NCBI RefSeq assembly: GCF_005771495.1
Contig: NZ_VAUW01000011.1
Coordinates: forward strand, 62,001 to 126,000
Source of the DNA: Maribacter sp. ACAM166
GTDB lineage: Bacteria; Bacteroidota; Bacteroidia; Flavobacteriales; Flavobacteriaceae
Length of the DNA: 64,000 nucleotides
Direction: 5' to 3'
The position numbers and the translations under genes were made by a program. Numbering within the stretch: position 1 is the stretch's first letter; every line of letters begins with the position of its first letter. The notes under the pieces are model-generated. The model saw only the letters and a list, made by a program, of their open reading frames with translations, ran no database searches and had not been told where the DNA came from. This document shows, piece after piece, positions 41,949 through 50,121 of this stretch.

Positions 41949-43433
41949 TTAACTATTTTTAGTAGTTAATCTTTTGATCTTAATATTTAAAGCAGCAAAA
42001 ATAAATGTCATTATTGGGCTTAGCCAGTTGAAAATAGCATAGACGAAATATTCTGCAACGCCAACACCCAAAACTCCACTGTGGTAAGCTCCACAGGTAT
42101 TGTAAGGGATTAGAACTGAAGTTACCGTACCAGTATCTTCTAGGGTTCTGCTTAAATTTTCAGGAGCCAATCCTTTGTCCTTAAACGCTTTAGAAAACAT
42201 CTTTCCGGGCACTACAATTGCCAAATACTGGTCAGACGCAGTACCATTAAGTACCATACAACTTATACCGGTACTAAAAAATAAACCAAATGTTGATTTG
42301 GCTAAACTTAATAATGCTTTTGTAATTCTTGATAATGCACCAATACCATCCATAATACCGCCAAATACCATAGCACATACTATAAGCCAAATTGTACCTA
42401 GCATACCTGCCATGCCTTTCGCTGAAAACAAATCACTCAGTACCTCGTTGTCAGTTGGTATTTCTGTATTTACTGTGATTGCTTTTAGTATTCCTTTATA
42501 GCCAGAATAAAAATCTAACTGCTTAGTACCTGTAAGACCTGCTACCACTTCTGGTTGAAAAACAACAGCAAAAAGGGCGCCCAGCAAGGTGCCAATTAAG
42601 AGGGCGGCCAATGGAGGTGTTTTTTTTACGATTAATACAACCACAGCAATGGGAACAATAAAGAGCCACCCATTGATATTAAAAGAAGTGTCAATTGAGG
42701 CTAAAATAGCATCAATGTCAGCTACACCACTTGTTTCTATGTTCAATCCGATTATAATAAAAACTAATAAGGTTATAGAAATGGTCGGTACGGTGGTCCA
42801 CAACATATATTTAATATGCGTAAACAATTCTCCGCCTGCCATTGCAGGGGCTAAATTAGTGGTATCACTTAAGGGAGATAATTTATCTCCGAAATAGGCT
42901 CCAGATAATACGGCACCTGCAGTCATACCAAGCGAAACCCCAAGAGCTTCCCCAATACCTATTAAAGCAATACCTACTGTAGCCGAGGTTGTCCAGCTGC
43001 TTCCTGTTGCTACTGATATTATGGCACATATAATTACACATGCAGCTAAAAATATGGTGGGGTTTAAAATTTGCAGACCATAGTATATCATAGCAGGAAT
43101 GATACCGCTCACAAGCCAAGTTCCAGCTAAGGCACCAACCATTAGTAAAATAAGTAGCGCCCCTGTTGTGGCTTTAATATTTTCGGCTACCTCTGCTAAC
43201 ATTTGTTTGTAGGAGACTTTATTGAAAAAACCAACGATGGCAGCAACCGCTCCTCCTAATAATAATATGAATTGATTTGAACCGCTCAATGCGTCATCAC
43301 CAAAAACATAGACATTATAAGCTAGCATTCCTACAAGAGCTACAACGGGAATCAGTGCTTCAATAATGCTTAGTTCTTTATTGTCGACAATATGCTCGTT
43401 CTCCCTATGTTCATTGGTATTTTGGTTAGCCAT
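41949..43433 (-). CDS. nhaC: NhaC-family Na+/H+ antiporter
   Basis: This inner-membrane protein has 494 residues and eleven or twelve helices. Family features include IISVATGSSWTTSATVGIAL (about residues 137-156), GMTAGAVLSGAYFGDKLSPL, SDTTNLAPAMAGGELFTHI and, in the second half, SCMVLNGTASDQYLAIVVPG and LEDTGTVTSVLIPYNTCGAY. It exchanges sodium for protons, fitting a marine lifestyle. Some relatives couple sodium to malate or lactate instead. The N-terminus is charged and soluble (NQNTNEHRENEHIV). It follows the methionine gamma-lyase-like gene by 76 bases on the same strand and may share its transcript, but a palindrome between them could give separate control. Confidence 0.92.
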   Translation of the reverse strand: MANQNTNEHRENEHIVDNKELSIIEALIPVVALVGMLAYNVYVFGDDALSGSNQFILLLGGAVAAIVGFFNKVSYKQMLAEVAENIKATTGALLILLMVGALAGTWLVSGIIPAMIYYGLQILNPTIFLAACVIICAIISVATGSSWTTSATVGIALIGIGEALGVSLGMTAGAVLSGAYFGDKLSPLSDTTNLAPAMAGGELFTHIKYMLWTTVPTISITLLVFIIIGLNIETSGVADIDAILASIDTSFNINGWLFIVPIAVVVLIVKKTPPLAALLIGTLLGALFAVVFQPEVVAGLTGTKQLDFYSGYKGILKAITVNTEIPTDNEVLSDLFSAKGMAGMLGTIWLIVCAMVFGGIMDGIGALSRITKALLSLAKSTFGLFFSTGISCMVLNGTASDQYLAIVVPGKMFSKAFKDKGLAPENLSRTLEDTGTVTSVLIPYNTCGAYHSGVLGVGVAEYFVYAIFNWLSPIMTFIFAALNIKIKRLTTKNS

Positions 43434-43455
43434 AAAAAAAATGCGTTTGGTTATT

Positions 43456-43469
43456 TCGTAATATTACGA
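43456..43469. promoter_or_regulatory. Palindrome upstream of nhaC
   Basis: TCGTAATATTACGA is a perfect 14-bp palindrome 22 bases upstream of the nhaC start codon. The position suits an operator. No regulator can be named. Confidence 0.35.
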
Positions 43470-43509
43470 TTTATGCAACGAATGTGCAACTACATGCATA
43501 AATAGGAAA

Positions 43510-44730
43510 TTAAGCGTTTATGCCCATGTTATCCAATATTTTAAGGTCTGTTAAACATTTTTTCATGATGGAATAAGTTCTTTGAATATCATCATCTAGC
43601 CCAATGGAAAAACGTATAAGTCCATTTCCAAGTCCCATTTCTTCTTGTTCTTTCAAGGGAATTTCAGAAGAAGTAGAGCTGCCAGGTGCACTGAACAGCG
43701 TTTTGTAAAAACCTAGACTAACTGCTAAGTACCCTAATTTGCGTTCTTGCATCAATTCCATAAGGGCATTGGCATTTTCTAATGTGCCAACATCCATAGT
43801 CATTAATCCTCCATAGCCATATTCCGGATTCATTTGATCTCCCATAATCAAATGACCTGGGTGTGAAGGAAGACCTGGATAGACAATTCTCAGTCCATCT
43901 TTCTCAAAATTCTTGGCCAAGAACATCGCATTTTCACTATGTTGTTTCATACGTATATGAAGGGTACGCATATTCTTTAATATAGATGCGCCACGCAAAC
44001 TATCTAACGTACTACCTAATAACATTCCAGCACCATTATTCACATCTTTAAGGCCCAGGCAAAATTCTGTTGTTCCACAAACGACGCCTGCAACGCAATC
44101 ACTAGTGCCGTTTATAAATTTGGTAAGACTATGAATGACGATGTTTGCACCTAATTTTGCTGGTGTAACAGAAAGAGGTGAAAAGGTATTATCAACTATC
44201 AGCGGAAGTTCATTTTTCTTAGAAATACGAGAAAGAGCAGAGATATCGGCTACTTCTAATAATGGGTTGCTTACGCTCTCACAATAGATCATTTTTGTCT
44301 TTGGGCCAATAGCTTTTGCGACTGCATCAAGATCGGTAATATCTAAAAAAGTGGTTTCGATTCCGAATTTGATTAAAAAATTCTTCATGAAGGCATATGT
44401 GCCACCATAAATAGTTCTACTGCTAATAATATGATCACCGGCATTGCAAAGTTGTAAAATTACCGCTGTAATGGCTCCCATACCACTGGCCGTAACATTA
44501 GCGCTCTCGGTTCCTTCTAAAGCAGCAAGTGCTTCCCCCAAATATAAATTTGAAGGTGAGGAATGTCTGCTATATAGATAACACCCTTCTGTATTTCCTT
44601 CAAATGTATCGAACATGGTTTTTGCCGATATAAAGGTATAGGTAGATGAATCGGATATGGATGGGTTTACGCCACCATATTCTCCGAAATATTGTAAATC
44701 CTGTAAATCGTTACTGTTTTTTTGACTCAT
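43510..44730 (-). CDS. Cys/Met-metabolism PLP enzyme (methionine gamma-lyase-like)
   Basis: This PLP enzyme of the trans-sulfuration family has 406 residues. The cofactor lysine is K204 in HSLTKFINGTSD. Other motifs are GCYLYSRHSSPSNLYLGEAL (phosphate-contact Tyr/Arg region), TASGMGAITAV, IYCESVSNPLLEVADI and a C-terminal FSAPGSSTSSEIP. Members split methionine, cystathionine or homocysteine, or make cystathionine. The residue that usually marks a true methionine gamma-lyase could not be placed with certainty. The divergent Lrp/AsnC gene, across a large inverted repeat, suggests amino-acid-controlled breakdown. That favours a lyase over a biosynthetic role. Confidence 0.85.
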   Translation of the reverse strand: MSQKNSNDLQDLQYFGEYGGVNPSISDSSTYTFISAKTMFDTFEGNTEGCYLYSRHSSPSNLYLGEALAALEGTESANVTASGMGAITAVILQLCNAGDHIISSRTIYGGTYAFMKNFLIKFGIETTFLDITDLDAVAKAIGPKTKMIYCESVSNPLLEVADISALSRISKKNELPLIVDNTFSPLSVTPAKLGANIVIHSLTKFINGTSDCVAGVVCGTTEFCLGLKDVNNGAGMLLGSTLDSLRGASILKNMRTLHIRMKQHSENAMFLAKNFEKDGLRIVYPGLPSHPGHLIMGDQMNPEYGYGGLMTMDVGTLENANALMELMQERKLGYLAVSLGFYKTLFSAPGSSTSSEIPLKEQEEMGLGNGLIRFSIGLDDDIQRTYSIMKKCLTDLKILDNMGINA

Positions 44731-44748
44731 GGAATAAAAATTTAAGTA

Positions 44749-44844
44749 AATCTAACGTACGATAGAGTAATTGTCAATACTAATTGAATAATTTAGATTT
44801 AAAATCTAAAATTATTCAATTGGCAGATTTATTATCGTTAGATT
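44749..44844. promoter_or_regulatory. Nested inverted repeats between the lyase and the Lrp/AsnC gene
   Basis: An outer pair (AATCTAACG 44749-44757, CGTTAGATT 44836-44844) is a perfect 9-bp inverted repeat. Inside it lies a 40-bp inverted repeat (44782-44821) with arms starting AATTGAATAATTT and a single-base bulge. Their centres differ by only 5 bases. Lrp-type octamers wrap DNA with several spaced sites, so this is a good candidate operator for the divergently encoded regulator. Confidence 0.6.
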
Positions 44845-44880
44845 ACTAGACTAACAGCGTGTGATAGAATTACAATCAGT

Positions 44881-45339
44881 ATGAAACTAGATGAAACGGA
44901 CGTAAAGCTATTGGAGCTTTTACAGGCCAATAGTAAAAGAACCACGAAAGAGTATGCATTAAAGCTAGGGTTGTCAACAACTGCTATTTACGAACGTATA
45001 AAAAGGTTGGAAAGGACAGGCGCTATTAGAAATTATGTAGCCTTGGTAGATAAAACAATAGTTGACAGAAACTTTACTGTATTTTGCCATGTGAAATTGG
45101 TACAGCACGTGAAAGATAATATTGCTCAGTTTGAAGCTCAGGTAATGCGATTACAAGAAGTAGTAGAATGTCATCATCTTAGTGGAGATTATGATTACTT
45201 ATTAAAAATTCATGTTCAAGATATGGAGGGTTACCGTAATTTTATGGTTAATAAGCTTACAGCAATGAAACATATAGGTAGTACACAAAGTTCGTTTACT
45301 ATAAAAGAGGTTAAGCATTCGACGGCTATACCATTGTAA
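44881..45339 (+). CDS. Lrp/AsnC-family transcriptional regulator
   Basis: This protein has 152 residues. An N-terminal winged helix (DVKLLELLQANSKRTTKEYA, GLSTTAIYERIKRLERTGAI) is followed by the RAM ligand domain (CHVKLVQHVKDNIAQFEAQV, GDYDYLLKIHVQDMEGYRNF and IGSTQSSFTIKEVK). It binds an amino acid and controls its own gene and neighbours. The divergent PLP lyase is the natural target, with methionine or a related compound the likely ligand by position. It is followed by the separate promoter of lpdA, which overlaps its 3' end. Confidence 0.92.
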   Translation: MKLDETDVKLLELLQANSKRTTKEYALKLGLSTTAIYERIKRLERTGAIRNYVALVDKTIVDRNFTVFCHVKLVQHVKDNIAQFEAQVMRLQEVVECHHLSGDYDYLLKIHVQDMEGYRNFMVNKLTAMKHIGSTQSSFTIKEVKHSTAIPL

Positions 45340-45362
45340 AACTAAAAATAGTATTAATTTTG
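45333..45362 (+). promoter_or_regulatory. Predicted promoter of lpdA
   Basis: ATTG (45333-45336) followed after 18 bases by TAATTTTG (45355-45362) fits the Bacteroidota consensus TTTG-N19-TAnnTTTG with an exact -7 box. It lies 25 bases before the lpdA start and overlaps the stop of the upstream regulator gene. Confidence 0.6.
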
Positions 45363-45387
45363 TATCACATTAGAAAACAAATATTTT

Positions 45388-46794
45388 ATGGATCAATATG
45401 ATGTAGCCATTATTGGCTCAGGACCTGGAGGATACGTAGCAGCAATACGTTGTGCTCAATTAGGAATGAAAACGGCAATAATTGAAAAATATTCCACATT
45501 GGGTGGAACCTGTTTAAATGTAGGATGTATTCCGTCTAAAGCCTTGTTAGATTCTTCACATCATTATGAAGATGCAATCACCCATTTCGAGGAACATGGA
45601 ATCGATATTTCAGGAGAGATTAAGGTGAACTTAGAAAAAATGATTGGGCGTAAACAAGGTGTTGTTGACCAAACCACAAAGGGTATCCAATTTTTAATGG
45701 ACAAAAATAAAATTACCGTTTATGAGGGGCTTGGTAGTTTTAAAGACGCTACCCATGTAAACATTAAAAAGAATGATGGTGATACTGAGGAAATTGAAGC
45801 GAAAAATATAATAATCGCTACCGGATCTAAACCATCAAGTTTGCCATTTATAAAAATAGATAAGGAACGTATTATTACTTCTACCGAAGCTTTAAAACTT
45901 AAGGAGATTCCTAAACATATGATTGTTATAGGTGGTGGTGTGATTGGGCTGGAATTAGGTCAGGTATATAAAAGATTAGGTGCAGATGTTACGGTTGTAG
46001 AATTTATGGACCGTATTATTCCAGGAATGGATGGCGCACTTTCTAAAGAACTAATGAAAGTGATGAAAAAGCAAAAAGTAAAGTTTGCTTTATCTCACAA
46101 AGTGAAGTCTGTCGAAAGAAAAGGCGACAAAGTCATTGTTAAGGCAGATGATAAAAAAGGGAAAGAGATTATATTTGAAGGTGACTATTGCTTAGTTGCA
46201 GTTGGTAGAAGGCCTTACACCGATGGGTTGAAATTAGATGCTGCCGGTGTGAAATTAGATGATAGGGGTAAGGTTGTTGTAGATAATCATTTGAAAACCA
46301 ATGTTGATACAATCTATGCAATCGGTGATGTTATAAAAGGAGCTATGTTGGCGCACAAAGCAGAGGAGGAAGGTGCTTTAGTTGCTGAACAATTGGCAGG
46401 TCAAAAACCACATATCGATTATAACTTGATACCAGGTGTTGTTTACACATGGCCGGAGGTTGCCGCTGTTGGAAAAACGGAAGATGAACTAAAAGAAGCT
46501 GGTATTGATTATAAGGTAGGGCAATTTCCTATGCGTGCTTTAGGACGTTCTAGAGCTAGTATGGATACCGATGGTTTCGTTAAAATATTGGCTGATAAAA
46601 AGACCGATGAAGTTTTAGGGGTTCATATGATTGGTGCACGCTGTGCAGATTTAATTGCCGAAGCTGTAACCGCTATGGAATTTAGGGCTTCTGCTGAAGA
46701 TATTTCACGTATGAGCCATGCACACCCGACATATGCTGAAGCTGTGAAAGAAGCTGCATTAGCCGCAACTGATGATCGTGCTTTGCATATTTAA
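45388..46794 (+). CDS. lpdA: Dihydrolipoyl dehydrogenase (E3)
   Basis: This FAD enzyme has 468 residues, the usual length. The FAD-binding start is IIGSGPGGYVAAI (8-20), the redox disulfide is C42/C47 in GGTCLNVGCIPSKALL, the NAD site is VIGGGVIGLELG, and AIGDVIKGAMLAHKAEEEG binds FAD. The catalytic HAHPTYAEA lies near the C-terminus. It reoxidises lipoamide in pyruvate, 2-oxoglutarate, branched-chain and glycine-cleavage complexes. No E1/E2 genes are adjacent, so it is probably the shared E3 of the cell. Its own promoter and a strong terminator make it a single-gene unit. Confidence 0.96.
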   Translation: MDQYDVAIIGSGPGGYVAAIRCAQLGMKTAIIEKYSTLGGTCLNVGCIPSKALLDSSHHYEDAITHFEEHGIDISGEIKVNLEKMIGRKQGVVDQTTKGIQFLMDKNKITVYEGLGSFKDATHVNIKKNDGDTEEIEAKNIIIATGSKPSSLPFIKIDKERIITSTEALKLKEIPKHMIVIGGGVIGLELGQVYKRLGADVTVVEFMDRIIPGMDGALSKELMKVMKKQKVKFALSHKVKSVERKGDKVIVKADDKKGKEIIFEGDYCLVAVGRRPYTDGLKLDAAGVKLDDRGKVVVDNHLKTNVDTIYAIGDVIKGAMLAHKAEEEGALVAEQLAGQKPHIDYNLIPGVVYTWPEVAAVGKTEDELKEAGIDYKVGQFPMRALGRSRASMDTDGFVKILADKKTDEVLGVHMIGARCADLIAEAVTAMEFRASAEDISRMSHAHPTYAEAVKEAALAATDDRALHI

Positions 46795-46813
46795 GAATAT
46801 TGTATTATGAAAG

Positions 46814-46840
46814 AAAAGCAGCCTATTAGGCTGCTTTTTT
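46814..46840 (+). terminator. Terminator after lpdA
   Basis: An 11-bp stem (AAAAGCAGCCT 46814-46824 with AGGCTGCTTTT 46828-46838) with a 3-base loop ends in six T residues. It is 19 bases after the lpdA stop and, because both flanks are A/T-rich, may also stop the convergent acyltransferase transcript. Confidence 0.85.
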
Positions 46841-46884
46841 ATATTATAAGATATTTTCAGAGGTAACTTTTAACCTTTATATAC

Positions 46885-48069
46885 TTAGTTTTTTATTAAT
46901 CTTAAAACCCGTAATATTTTTTCTGTTGCGCTTCTTGCAGCTTCAAATAGAATAATTGCAATATGCTCCAAATACATTTTGGTAGCAGATAAAAATAATA
47001 ATACGCCAGATTTAATATCCGCTTTATTACGTTCATACCCCAACGCCAAGAAAGAACTAGAAATCATAAATAAAATAGCACCGGGTATCGCTATCCAAGG
47101 ATTTAGGGAGTGATGAAAAAAGCTATAAAGGCCTAGACCGGTAAAACTTCCATAAAGAATAATGAAATGGATGATATATATTGATAAAGTACTTTGACCT
47201 AGTTTCAACCAAGTAGTATTTACAAGAAACTTTCGAAGGATTATAAATATTGAAAAAACCAATAGAACATCACCTAATCGAATGAATAGGTAATTATTGT
47301 TGAATATCGATCGAAATAACGGTATGCCTGTTACTTCGAAAATAGAATAGAAAAAATCTGAAGAAAAAAAGATTAAAATCAATCCTGTAGCCATGTAAAT
47401 AGGCACGATGTAATAATAAATATTTTTATTCTCTTGATATGTTGAGAACAGAATAGACATAAAACCACCTATTGTTGCGTAGCCTAACCAAGGTATAATT
47501 GTAAAAACAGATCCATTCGATTTTGTTAGATAGTTTGCTAAAAACTGAGGTAAATATTCAAAACTAGATGCTTTATACCCAGGCTCCAACAAGAACAGTA
47601 AAAGGGTCGTAAATGCCAAGACGGTAGGGAAAATCCACTTTTGTTTAGCATTAGTTAGTAAGTAAAACCCTGTAATAAATAAAAGGGAAAGACCAATACA
47701 GTGTAATACATCTACTAAATAAAAAGAATCATATATTTCACCTTTAAAAATACCGAATAAGTTCATTCTTAAGAGGTAGGCTATGACTAATAGTTCTAAA
47801 CCTCTTCGTATACCTTTCTTTACACGAGGATTGTCAAATCCTGATTGTGGTGATTTTATGAGTAGAAATGTAAAAATGAATCCAGAAACTGTAAAAAAAA
47901 CAGGAGCAGTAATACCTCTAAAATATTTCCAAGTGCTGTATAGTAAATTAGAATCATCCCTAAAGGCATTATCCAATAAGCCATCGATAAAATGACCTTG
48001 TAGCATCATTAAGATAGCCCAAGCGCGAATAGCGTCTAAAAAATACAGTCTAGCCTTAGCGTTGCTCAT
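46885..48069 (-). CDS. HGSNAT-like membrane acyltransferase (DUF1624 type)
   Basis: This protein has 394 residues and about ten or eleven membrane helices. The start LYFLDAIRAWAILMMLQGHF (residues 8-27), TWKYFRGITAPVFFTVSGFI and LHCIGLSLLFITGF match the catalytic family of heparan-alpha-glucosaminide N-acetyltransferase and related bacterial proteins. Members move an acyl group across the membrane onto an extracytoplasmic sugar. The substrate here is unknown. The C-terminal tail (ILFEAARSATEKILRVLRLI) is amphipathic. The gene stands alone: lpdA converges on one side, and the FMN reductase diverges on the other. Confidence 0.82.
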   Translation of the reverse strand: MSNAKARLYFLDAIRAWAILMMLQGHFIDGLLDNAFRDDSNLLYSTWKYFRGITAPVFFTVSGFIFTFLLIKSPQSGFDNPRVKKGIRRGLELLVIAYLLRMNLFGIFKGEIYDSFYLVDVLHCIGLSLLFITGFYLLTNAKQKWIFPTVLAFTTLLLFLLEPGYKASSFEYLPQFLANYLTKSNGSVFTIIPWLGYATIGGFMSILFSTYQENKNIYYYIVPIYMATGLILIFFSSDFFYSIFEVTGIPLFRSIFNNNYLFIRLGDVLLVFSIFIILRKFLVNTTWLKLGQSTLSIYIIHFIILYGSFTGLGLYSFFHHSLNPWIAIPGAILFMISSSFLALGYERNKADIKSGVLLFLSATKMYLEHIAIILFEAARSATEKILRVLRLIKN

Positions 48070-48197
48070 GGTACAAATTATATCCTATATACTTATAAAA
48101 CAGTATGTTTGGATGTTTAAAGCGGCAAAACTAGATAAAATAAATTAAGGTTAATCCTATTTACATTAAATTCGTAATCTTATTAAAAATAGGGTCT

Positions 48198-48734
48198 ATG
48201 GGGTATGTTTTAGCATTTGCGGGTAGTAATTCTTCAACTTCTATCAATTATAAATTGGCAAGGTATACCGCTTCGTTGGTAAAGGGTCACGAAGTTAGCT
48301 TACGAGACATGGCAAAGCATCCATTTCCAATGTATAGTGAAGATTATGAAAATGGACATGGGTTTTCAAATTCACTTATAGAATTCAAGAATGAAATAGG
48401 TAACGCCGAAGCTTTAATTATTGCGGTAAATGAGCATAACAGTTATCCGTCTGCCTATTTTAAAAATGTAATCGACTGGCTTTCAAGATTGGATTCTAAA
48501 TTTTTGGTAGATAAGAAGATTTTATTAATGGCAACTTCAAATGGAAATCGTGGTGCTATGGGTGCTTTAGATGTGGCTGAAAAAATGCTTACTAGATTTA
48601 AGGGTGACGTTGTTGCGTCCTTCTCTCTAGCAAATTACAGTGTAAATTTTGATGAGGAGAAGGGAATTACCCATGCAGCTTTAGCTAAAATTCATAACGA
48701 AAAAGTAAATTCTTTTTTGAAATCGATTTCATAG
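48198..48734 (+). CDS. NADPH-dependent FMN reductase-family protein
   Basis: This flavodoxin-fold oxidoreductase has 178 residues. The N-terminal VLAFAGSNSSTSINYKLARY holds the FMN phosphate loop (GSNSSTS), and EALIIAVNEHNSYPSAYFKN, VIDWLSRLD and LLMATSNGNRGAMGALDVAE complete the flavin site. It probably reduces FMN, quinones or other small acceptors with NADPH. The physiological target is not visible. It lies 76 bases upstream of tilS on the same strand. Confidence 0.9.
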   Translation: MGYVLAFAGSNSSTSINYKLARYTASLVKGHEVSLRDMAKHPFPMYSEDYENGHGFSNSLIEFKNEIGNAEALIIAVNEHNSYPSAYFKNVIDWLSRLDSKFLVDKKILLMATSNGNRGAMGALDVAEKMLTRFKGDVVASFSLANYSVNFDEEKGITHAALAKIHNEKVNSFLKSIS

Positions 48735-48810
48735 TAATTGGTTAAATAGCCTATATAAAATATGTAGCTTACATCCCTAATAACTTAGGGGACTTCTTTA
48801 CCTTTATTCC

Positions 48811-50121
48811 ATGTTAGAAGCATTCAAAAAACATATTGAAAATACCTTTCCTGAGTTAGGTACAAATCACTTCTTGATTGCTTGTAGTGGTGGTTTGGAT
48901 AGTATGGTGCTTACCGAACTTTGTCATGAAGCCGGTTTGCATTTCTCATTGGCGCATTGTAATTTTAGATTGCGTGGACAAGAAAGTAAAGGCGATGAGG
49001 CTTTCGTAAGAGAACAAGCTAAAGAATTAAACAAGATTATATACGTAACCCATTTTGATACTATGGGGTATGTAAATCAGCACAAAGTGTCTGTTCAAAT
49101 GGCTGCCCGAGAGCTTCGATACGTTTGGTTTGAGCACTTATTATCTCAGCATAAAATTCCATTTTTATTGACTGCCCATCATGCCAATGATAATCTGGAA
49201 ACTTTTTTAATCAACCTTTCGAGAGGTACAGGAATTGATGGATTAACTGGTATACCTGCTAAAACCGAAGTGTTAAGAAGACCTTTATTACCATTCACTA
49301 GAAAGCAATTAGAGGGGTATGCCCAAAAGCAACAGCTACAATGGCGTGAAGATGTTAGTAATACCGACACCAAATATTTACGAAATAAAATACGATTAGA
49401 GGTGATTCCACTACTAAATCAGTTGCATCCTACGTTTTCAGATAATTTTAAAAACACATTAGATTATTTAGGGCAGACAGAGGCAATAGCTTCGACTTAT
49501 TTAAAAAACTTGAAAGAAGACCTTTTTGTTCAGAAAGATGAAAAGCTTGAAATTTCTATAGAGAAGCTTAAAGAATTAAGTCCGCTATCAGTTTATTTAC
49601 ATGGTCTTTTTAAAGAATACGGATTTAAGGAACTGGATAACCTTGAAGACTTATTGGATGGGTTGAGTGGTAAACAATTAGTGTCCAATACACATGTTTT
49701 GGTTAAGAATCGTGAATTCTTAGTATTGTCACCGTTGAAAGAGAATAATCAAAATGAGCAAATTTTTTATGTTCAGAAAGAGGTCGAGCAAATAGATTCT
49801 CCAATAGCACTGAAATTTTCAGTTGTGCAAGAACGTTACGATAATACCAGTAAGGTTATTTATATTCAAAAAGATACGTTAAAGTATCCGTTAAAGATAA
49901 GGAAATGGAAAAATGGCGACTATTTTTACCCGATAGGTCTAAAAGGCAAAAAGAAATTGTCAAAGTACTTTAAGGATGAAAAAATAGACATTGTGTCAAA
50001 AGATGAAGTATGGTTATTATATTCAAATGAACAAATAGTTTGGGTCGTTGGAATGCGTGCAGACGAACGTTTTATAGTGACCGACAATAGTCAGGAGATT
50101 TTAAAAATAGAAATTACATGA
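48811..50121 (+). CDS. tilS: tRNA(Ile)-lysidine synthase
   Basis: This enzyme has 436 residues. The PP-loop ATP site is SGGLDS (26-31). AHCNFRLRGQESKGDEAF, TAHHANDNLETFLINLSRGT and REDVSNTDTKYLRNKIRLEV form the N-terminal catalytic domain. TilS substrate-binding domains (YPLKIRKWKNGDYFYPIGLK, KYFKDEKI) follow to the C-terminus. It converts the wobble cytidine of the AUA-reading isoleucine tRNA to lysidine, which is essential. Its stop overlaps the dsbD start by 4 bases (ATGA), so the two are translationally coupled. Confidence 0.95.
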   Translation: MLEAFKKHIENTFPELGTNHFLIACSGGLDSMVLTELCHEAGLHFSLAHCNFRLRGQESKGDEAFVREQAKELNKIIYVTHFDTMGYVNQHKVSVQMAARELRYVWFEHLLSQHKIPFLLTAHHANDNLETFLINLSRGTGIDGLTGIPAKTEVLRRPLLPFTRKQLEGYAQKQQLQWREDVSNTDTKYLRNKIRLEVIPLLNQLHPTFSDNFKNTLDYLGQTEAIASTYLKNLKEDLFVQKDEKLEISIEKLKELSPLSVYLHGLFKEYGFKELDNLEDLLDGLSGKQLVSNTHVLVKNREFLVLSPLKENNQNEQIFYVQKEVEQIDSPIALKFSVVQERYDNTSKVIYIQKDTLKYPLKIRKWKNGDYFYPIGLKGKKKLSKYFKDEKIDIVSKDEVWLLYSNEQIVWVVGMRADERFIVTDNSQEILKIEIT

